This document shows, piece by piece, positions 57,263-64,000 of a stretch of 64,000 nt of DNA (its first letter is position 1; each line of letters begins with the position of its first letter). The position numbers were made by a program, and so were the translations under genes. The notes below the pieces were generated by a model. That model saw nothing but the letters and a program-made list of their open reading frames with translations, had not been told where the DNA came from and did no database searches. The stretch is from Asparagus officinalis (lineage: Eukaryota; Streptophyta; Magnoliopsida; Asparagales; Asparagaceae): NCBI RefSeq assembly GCF_001876935.1, contig NC_033798.1:12512862-12576861 (forward strand). Direction: 5' to 3'.

Positions 57263-57594
57263 GATACTTCAACAGTTTTTGCTAAAACAACAGTTAAATA
57301 AATCCTAGTTCAGGAGATATGAATTCCCGACAAAAGGTAATCAATCCAAAGTCGACCTAATGATACGAGCTAAGTTCAGAAACAGATACATTTGTTTCAA
57401 TTTCAGACCTCGACAACGGTCATACGATAAACACAATACCAGATGAATTTTAGCTATTCGACAAAATACTGAATAGATTAAAAAATAGAGAAGTCAAGAA
57501 CTGAAGCTAGTTATAGGTCCTTTGATACTGATTGAAGGTGGAGGGCTATCACATTCAAAGCATTTCAGACTTCTCTATAAAAGAATGAGGTTGA

Positions 57595-57614
57595 AACACT
57601 TTGGAGGGGGTATC
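57595..57614 (+). promoter_or_regulatory. polypurine tract of copy B
   Basis: The CACTTTGGAGGGGGTATC sequence directly precedes the 3' LTR, identical to copy A. Confidence 0.75.
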
Positions 57615-58698
57615 TGTAGGCATCTAAAATTGCTTATGAGTTCCCCCACACAGCTCGAAATGTAGAGTGGACATCACTATCCGAGTCAAGAAGGATTATC
57701 CAATTGGTCGCCTCTCCCGTCGGTCAGTTTGCGCAAGTCAATCAACTTGTGCTAGTCAGTCAGCTCACACACGTCAGTCAGCTCGCGCACATCAGTCAGC
57801 TCATGCACGTCAATCAGCCATAAGTGACCAAACTCGCTTATCAGGCAGTTTCAAGTGACTGGATGCGCTCTCCAGTCAACTCGCATGCGTTAGTCACCCC
57901 AAGTGACTAACGCGTTCATTGGTCAGTCCCTCAGCGAAACGTACAAGTCAACGAGATAACTAAATACGCAGAACAATGGAAAATACAAGCCTGGGAAAGT
58001 CGGGAAACACCAAAAAGTAAAGAGAGAGAGGGAGAGACTTAGAACCCACGTGGAGGCGCAGGTCGCCACTTGGTGACCCACGCACACGCGGGTCACCAAG
58101 AGGACCGCGGGTCACCCCTTAGTGACCCGCGCTCACGCGGGCCACCCATGGGTGACCTACAACCACGTGGGTCACTAGTGTCCGTCGCGTAGCTTCGAGC
58201 CCCAAACGCGTTTTCGACGGTTATTTAAATGGTTTTCGCAGGATTTATCTATTCCAGTGGTTCCTAACTAATTTGATATCATTTCTATACGTGGATAGAC
58301 TGTCATTAACTAAAGATAAGGCCAAATCTTCCGTCTCATCCAAATACCCACATTCGAGGCCCTATAAATATAAGCCCAATACCTCTATTCTACAGATCTA
58401 GAATTTTATCAAGAGGACGAGGTGTTGCTGGATTGAGGAGTCAAGGAGCATGAAATTTAAAAGAAGGTTAACTAGATCCCAGCGAACTTTAGCAAAAAGA
58501 AGGAGTCTTTCGCAGGATCTGAAGCCCGTACCCCCGTTCCTTAAGATTAGGCTTGGTTTTAATCTCGAGAAGAGTACTAATTTTGCTTGGTCGATCTTAG
58601 TACTTCAGCGAATACTTCATCTACTAATCGGATCTGATCTGTAGGCGGTCCACGGATAAACCCCGACACCGGCAACGATCCTGCATAAGCAATAAAAG
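57615..58698 (+). repeat. 3' LTR of copy B, interrupted by a LINE
   Basis: It starts TGTAGGCATC and follows the copy A 3' LTR closely up to AAGCAATAAAAG. The last 140 or so bases must lie beyond the LINE, outside the window. Dyads are at 58073-58175 and the TATA box at 58363-58370. Confidence 0.9.
58073..58175. repeat. dyad array in U3, copy B 3' LTR
   Basis: Three dyads and one half-unit are arranged as in the copy A LTR (19546-19648). The half-unit shows a 14-base loss relative to the 5' LTR of copy B. Confidence 0.85.
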
Positions 58699-58798
58699 TT
58701 TTTTTTTTTTGGTCAATGAAAAATTTTATTCATTTCCCAATATGTGAAATATGAAGTACATCAACACACCATCTCTTGGTGTTTACACTGTAAAATAA

Positions 58799-61700
58799 TC
58801 ACAACCTCTCAAGTGTATCTTTTATATGTACAGGTAAGTTTGAATTAAGAATTTTGATGTAAATTGCCAGTTTGATATCTCTAAAAACTAGCTCTGGCTC
58901 TTTGAATTTTTCCTGAAAAATCCTCCGATTCCTTTCTTGCCAAATGGAGTACACTGCAATTGAAAGGGCCATTCTCTTCAATTTTCTTGTAAACCCTCCC
59001 CCCTTGAGCTTGTGCGAATACCAGTTTATGATATGGTTCCAGTCACAAGATCTCCATGAATATTTCAACCATTCCATCAAGTTATTCCAGATTTTTGCTG
59101 AGAACTGACAGTCAAAAAATAGGTGCTTGCATGACTCCTGTTGATGATTGGGGCATAATACACATTCATTTGAATTTAAGATCCCCATATGACATAGCCG
59201 ATCTTGGGTAAGAATTCTGGAATGACATACTAGCCAAAGAATGAAGGAGGCTTGGGGTAGTGAAATCCATTCCAAATTGTCTTTGACCAATGTGTAGAAG
59301 AGGATGACAGTGATAGGACTTTGTACATAGCTGATAACTGGACTTTATCCCCTGTGCAGCATGCACAAATAGTACTCTGCAAATTCTGAACATTACCAAA
59401 TCTGGATAATAATAAGTCTCTCACCTTTATAATTTGCTTCCACATCCAAGAATCATTCCTTTTGCTCTGAACTTGCCATAAATCTGAAGTTTGCAAGTAG
59501 TTTGTATGAATCCATTTAATCCACAGCAAGTCTTTCTTGAGATGAATTGACCACATCAACTTTATAGCTGCTGCATAGTTCCAGTTTTTAGCAGAAAAAA
59601 TCCCCAGTCCTCCAGCTTCCTTGCTTTTGCACACATTTTCCCATGCAATCAGGTGGATTTTTTGACCCCAGAGGAAATTTGAACATAGCTTGTCAATTTT
59701 CTCAAGAACTTTTATCGGCAATATGTAGTTGCTAGTCCAGTAATTTTGCACTCCCAGGATTACAGTCTTGATCAATTGAAGCCTACCTGCATATGACAAG
59801 CACCTTTTTTGTTGCCAGTCTTGTAACTGACCAGAAATCCTATTGATAAGTGGAGAGCAATCCAAATATGTGAGTCGTTTCCCAATCAAAGGCATTCCAA
59901 GATATCGTACAGGCAGAACACCTTCTGGATAGTTAAGATAGCTGCAGATTTGATCTTTTAAACTGTTATCAATCCCACTTAAAAAGATTGAACACTTTGC
60001 TGAATTTGCTTCCAGACCAGAAACTTGGCTAAAATGTTGAAGACATGCTTTTAATCTAGAGATTGAGTACATGTCAGCCTTACAGAGCAGCAATAGGTCA
60101 TCCGCAAACATCAAATGTGTAATATTCAAACCAGAGCACTTGGGGTGGAATTTGAACATTCTATCTTCCTTTAGAGTATTCAATTTCCTTGATAGATACT
60201 CCATTCCTAGCACAAATAGGTAAGGAGATAATGGATCCCCTTGTCTGAGGCCTCGAGCTCCATGAAAATACCCATATAAAGAGCCATTCAATGAAAGAGA
60301 ATACTTGGGGGTGGTTATACATTCCAAAATCTAGCATATCATCATATTTGGAAAACCCAAGCCTATCAACATATCTTTGATAAACCCCCAACTGATAGTG
60401 TCAAAGGCCTTTCTCAGGTCAATATTTAGGATGGCTTTGGGAGAACTCTTCTTTCTACCATAGTGAGTGTCAAAGGCCTTTCTCAGGTCAATATTTAGGA
60501 TGGCTTTGGGAGAACTCTTCTTTCTACCATAGTGCTTGATGAGCTCATGAGCCATAATAATGTTGCTAGATATGAGTCTCCCCTTTACAAAAGCACTTTG
60601 TGCTTCATTAATTAGATATCCCATAACTTTTTGAATTCTTCTTGCTATTATTTTTGTAATGATTTTGTAAACTACATTACAACAAGATATGGGTCTATAA
60701 TCTGCTGGAGTACTAGGGTTGAGGATTTTAGGCACAAGAGTGATAGATGTGGAGTTGAAGGCTCCAAGAAGTTTACCTGTACAGAAAAACTCCTCAATTG
60801 CAAGATATAGATCAGTATCAATGATGTTCCATGCCTTCTTGAAGAATTCAGCACTATATCCATCAGGACCAGGAGCCTTCCCCTCAGGCATTGTAAAAAC
60901 AGCATTTTTGATCTCTTCTCTAGTAATAGGGCAACACAGATCATCACATTGGCTGTTGGTGAGGACAGGTCCCTTAGCAATTGTATCAGGATCTGGCGAC
61001 AAGGTGGGACTTGCAGTACCAAGTAGGCTTTTGTAATAACCAGTGAACTCAGAAATGATTCCAGGCATATCAGTTATTCTTTCCCCATTCTCAGAGTATA
61101 TAGATAAGATATTCTGTTGATGCCTTTTCATTATCATAACAGAGTGGAAAAATTTAGTGCCTTTATCACCATGTAGTCCCCAATTGATATTTGCTTTTTG
61201 CCTATAGAAGGAGCACTCACATTCCATAAGATTGAGGTACTTTTTTGCACATTCCTTCTCTCTTGCTATTAATGCTGAATCAAAGAGATTATTGCTCAGC
61301 TGCTGTTGAATGTCACATAATTCATTTTTTGCTCTTGCTACCTGCTCAGTGATATTCATGAAATGCTTCTTGTTAAGTTCTTTTAGTGCAGGTTTAAGAT
61401 TCTTTAGTTTACAGTAGAGTCTGTACATGTTGTATCCCTTTATTACTTGACTCCAGACTGATTGTACCACAGGTAGAAATTTTGAGTGCTTTGTCCACAT
61501 ATCAAAAAACTTGAAAGGCTTTTTCCCTTCAACCCTCTCATTCCCTACTGTTAACAGAGCTGGCGAATGATCAGAGCAAGATGGCATCAAAAATTCTGCC
61601 TGACTGGAGGAATAACATTGTATCCTATCCTCATTAACTAGTACTCTATCCAATCTACACCATACTCTTGCATCTGCCTCTTGCTTGTTATTCCAAGTGA

Positions 61701-62247
61701 AAAAATACCCCACTGACTTAATATGTATTAGTTGACATGCATGAATAAAAGCCTGCAGGTCTTCAGTGTCAGAATCAGAAACTGGAATGCCACCCATCTT
61801 TTCTTCATTATTGATAATAGTGTTAAAATCCCCTCCAATCAACCATGGACCACTAACACTCCTTTTAAAGTTCTGCAATTCTTCCCATATTATTTTCCTG
61901 CTAGCATTATGATTAGAAGCATAAATGATAGTGATTAAACATGACAGGTTCCCATCCCTTGACATCACATTGCAAGTTATGTATTGCTTTGAGATCACTA
62001 ATACCTGAATAGTAAGGATATCTTTATCCCATAATGTCCAAATCCTTCCTTTGCTTGTTTCATTAGCATTGGAGATCCAATCCCAATTTTTTTCACATTT
62101 CCTGGCAATTGACTGCATTTTACCTTTAGCAACTTTAGTTTCCAGTAGAGCAATAAAAGATAGTCTATATTCATGTATAAATCTTTTTACTATCATATGT
62201 TTAGAGGATTTGTTGAAACCTCTAATGTTCCATATTGCCAAGTGCAT
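58799..62247 (-). pseudogene. LINE ORF2 (endonuclease, reverse transcriptase), three lesions
   Basis: The start ATG (62247) directly follows the ORF1 stop. The endonuclease has AIWNIRGFN, LLETKV, GGDFNTII and SDHSPALL. The reverse transcriptase has PGPDGYS, DYRPISCCN, GLRQGDPLSPYLF and FADD near 60100. The C-terminal zinc-binding region has CVLCPNHQ and HLFFDC. The lesions are a 69-bp in-frame duplication (60397-60535) that repeats 23 residues including KAFDT, a TAG at about 60331-60333 in place of Trp, and a frameshift near 59245. About 1150 codons in all, the usual length for plant L1 ORF2. Confidence 0.9.
60397..60535. repeat. 69-bp exact tandem duplication in LINE ORF2
   Basis: The blocks start at 60397 and 60466. 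The related LINE at 25781-28779 has a single copy of this segment. Confidence 0.9.
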
Positions 62248-63976
62248 TTATAGATGATTTCCACCTCTGTCTGCACTAGAGGGGTCTAAATCCAAGTCCT
62301 GATACTCCAATATGGAAAAATGAGAGGTTTGAATTGAAGGACCAGAATCAATTGCATATCTTCTTGTTGCCCTGGTTTTAGAAACACTTGTAAATCCAGA
62401 AGTGTGTAATTCTGGAGAACAGTTACTTTGTCTGTGCACATTCTGTGCATGTTTTTCAGAGACATGCTCCTTTCCACTTCTTTGATCTCCTGATTTACTT
62501 CCATTTTGCTCAGAGCAATTCCTTTCTACCTGATTGTGATTGCCATCCATTGATAGTGGTACATCTATTTTTCCAGCATTACTTATTTTTATAGGATCAA
62601 CTTGCTGAGTTTTTTGCTCCAGGCCTGAACTTCCAGTAGTAACAGGTACTTTTGGAATCCATATTTTTCTGGTAGCAACCTTCCTACACTTCTTAGTTTT
62701 ATGCCCTATCAATTTACAATGAGAGCACCAACTAGGCTTCAATTCATACAGTACCTTTTGGTTGTAATTCTTCCTATCAGGCCCTTGAATTACAATCTGA
62801 TCTGGTAATGGCTCTTTCAAAGGAAGTTCAACTTCAAGAAGAACTCTAGCATAACTCAATCTCTGCCTTGTTGCTGTAAGTTTATCAGTAGTGATAGGAC
62901 AACCAATTAGACTAGCAACTTTGCTAATACCAATAGAGCTCCATAGATTAAGCCTCGGATTAGGAAACTGCACCCACATAGGGTATTTATGCTCTTGAAT
63001 TTCCTCCAAATCTGTGTTTATAGTCCATGGTTTAAGAACTAGTGGCCTGGAGCCAAAGAACCAGGGCCCTCCCTCTAAGACTTCTCTCATTTTTTTGTTC
63101 TGTTTGAAATTCATACAAGAAAACACCCTGTTTGATCCAGAAAACCTTTGGAATTGAAATTGAACCCCAAATTTTGGCAATATAGGATTCCATAGCTTTG
63201 AAACCAACATTAATTCCAATAACATGACCTATGAGAGTATTTTTCCACAGATCTTCCCCCTCTTTCCACTCTTCCATAGAAAAAGTAGCAGTATTTGCTT
63301 TAGAGTGAGGGACAAAATTTAATGGTAAGCCTTCACCAGCTCTCCTGTTATCAACAAACAAGCTTACAAAAGATTTTTTAGGTTCATTTCCTTCCTTTGA
63401 TCTCTTATCAATAGCATCAATTGGATCTTGATTGATGCAACCAGAGTCAGTAATGCCAGCATTCAAAGAATCTTGAGTTTTCCCATCAAAAGCTTCTGAT
63501 TTATTTAACTCCGATTCAAGAATTATGATGTTTTCTTTAACAGGAACAGATTCAGAAATCTCAATGCCAGAATTCAATTTATCATGAATCATCACAACAG
63601 AAGGATTAGATCTGCTCAAATCCAATGGAACAGGAATCTCCTTTCCAGAGATATCTTCCATCTCAATTTCATCAGCCCAAGAAACTTTAGAAAAGCTATT
63701 AGCAGAGTTCGTTGACATACCATGGCAATTTTTTCTCAAATCTGCTAAATTCTGAGAAGATTCTCCCAAGAATTCATTCGATCTATTGATCTCTGATAGC
63801 AGCTTCTTCTTCTTTTCTCCTCTAGGCCATGTCGATCCCATTACTAGATCAAAAGCTTCATCTTCTTCCACAATTCCCACATCAGATTGATCTATAGGAG
63901 ATTGCAAGCTCGAATTCAAAGCTCTCAATCCTATATTCAAGATACTTCTCCCTCGATTACTCTTTTTTCTCGCCAT
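62248..63976 (-). pseudogene. LINE ORF1, RNA-binding protein with zinc knuckle, frameshifted
   Basis: The first piece (63976 to about 63090) starts MARKKSNRGRS, has an acidic low-complexity region and enters a DUF4283-like domain (LIGHVIGINVGFKAMESYIA). The frame then shifts at the T-run 63089-63096 and continues with GGPWFFGSRPLVLKPW. A CCHC zinc knuckle (WCSHCKLIGHKTKKC) follows near 62685-62735. The C-terminal third is polar and has no domain. The stop TAA is directly followed by the ORF2 ATG. Plant L1 ORF1 proteins bind the element RNA. The shift in a seven- or eight-base homopolymer may be a sequencing error. Confidence 0.85.
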
Positions 63977-64000
63977 ACAGTTCTTGGCGGGGGCGCACTT

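Larger units (their letters stand above)
31396..58698 (+). mobile_element. Tat-group Ty3/gypsy LTR retrotransposon, copy B, nearly complete
   Basis: The 5' LTR is 31396-34813 (with a nested solo LTR), the internal region 34814-57614 and the 3' LTR begins at 57615. Without the nested insertion the element is about 25 kb, a size typical for Ogre-like Tat elements. An upstream ORF before gag also fits that subgroup. The 3' LTR is interrupted at 58698 by a minus-strand LINE. The 5 bases before the 5' LTR are GGGTC; the 3' flank lies outside the window. Nearly every coding block has the same lesions as copy A. Confidence 0.9.
58699..64000 (-). mobile_element. L1-type LINE, nearly full length, inserted in the copy B 3' LTR
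   Basis: The poly(T) run at 58699-58708 is its A-tail in reverse. An AATAAA signal lies at 58723-58728 on the minus strand. ORF2 and ORF1 follow upstream, and the 5' UTR runs past the window end. Only the left target site is visible (AAGCAATAAAAG). The element is nested in the LTR, so it is younger than copy B. Confidence 0.95.

Overview
The window is nuclear DNA of a flowering plant, probably a eudicot; nothing in it fixes the species. It is almost entirely transposable elements nested in one another. The only host-type gene is a broken papain-family cysteine protease (21557-23406, minus strand). There are no rRNA or tRNA genes and no CRISPR arrays. A 16-base N run at 38044-38059 shows a scaffolded assembly.

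Layout. 1-20315 is copy A of a very large Ty3/gypsy retrotransposon, missing its 5' end. In order it holds gag, protease, a G-patch-like segment, reverse transcriptase, RNase H, two tandem blocks of second RNase H plus integrase, a long reverse-strand ORF of plant-mobile-domain type, a repeat-rich 3' region, a polypurine tract and a 3' LTR (19090-20315). The two RNase H domains and the antisense extra ORF place it in the Tat group. 20316-20429 looks like the gag end of another gypsy element, followed by a Ty1/copia RNase H end with its LTR. The protease pseudogene and an AT-rich stretch with a degenerate repeat array (24175-25345) come next. 25781-28779 is a 5'-truncated but otherwise open L1-type LINE with a 15-bp target-site duplication. 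29550-31395 is the LTR, primer-binding site and gag start of a third gypsy element.

31396-58698 is copy B of the same Tat element, nearly complete. Its 5' LTR carries a 2166-bp solo LTR of another family, with 5-bp target duplications. Its pol carries a 1463-bp insertion with a 9-bp target duplication, and its 3' LTR is cut by a second, nearly full-length LINE on the minus strand (58699-64000).

Copies A and B share stops, frameshifts, the internal duplication, the pol insertion and a Glu-to-Lys change at the integrase active site. The two LTRs of copy B differ from each other far more than its 3' LTR differs from that of copy A. The pair therefore looks like one old insertion that was later duplicated (or two haplotypes joined in assembly), not two independent transpositions.

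Two signals deserve most attention. First, a 24-bp dyad (GTGACCCGC, six bases, GCGGGTCAC) recurs at a 30-bp period in three non-coding parts of the Tat element: the LTR upstream of the TATA box, the region before the polypurine tract, and the 5' leader. Second, exact tandem duplications of a constant 69-70 bp occur at seventeen sites in unrelated sequence, which points to an assembly artefact that breaks several reading frames.
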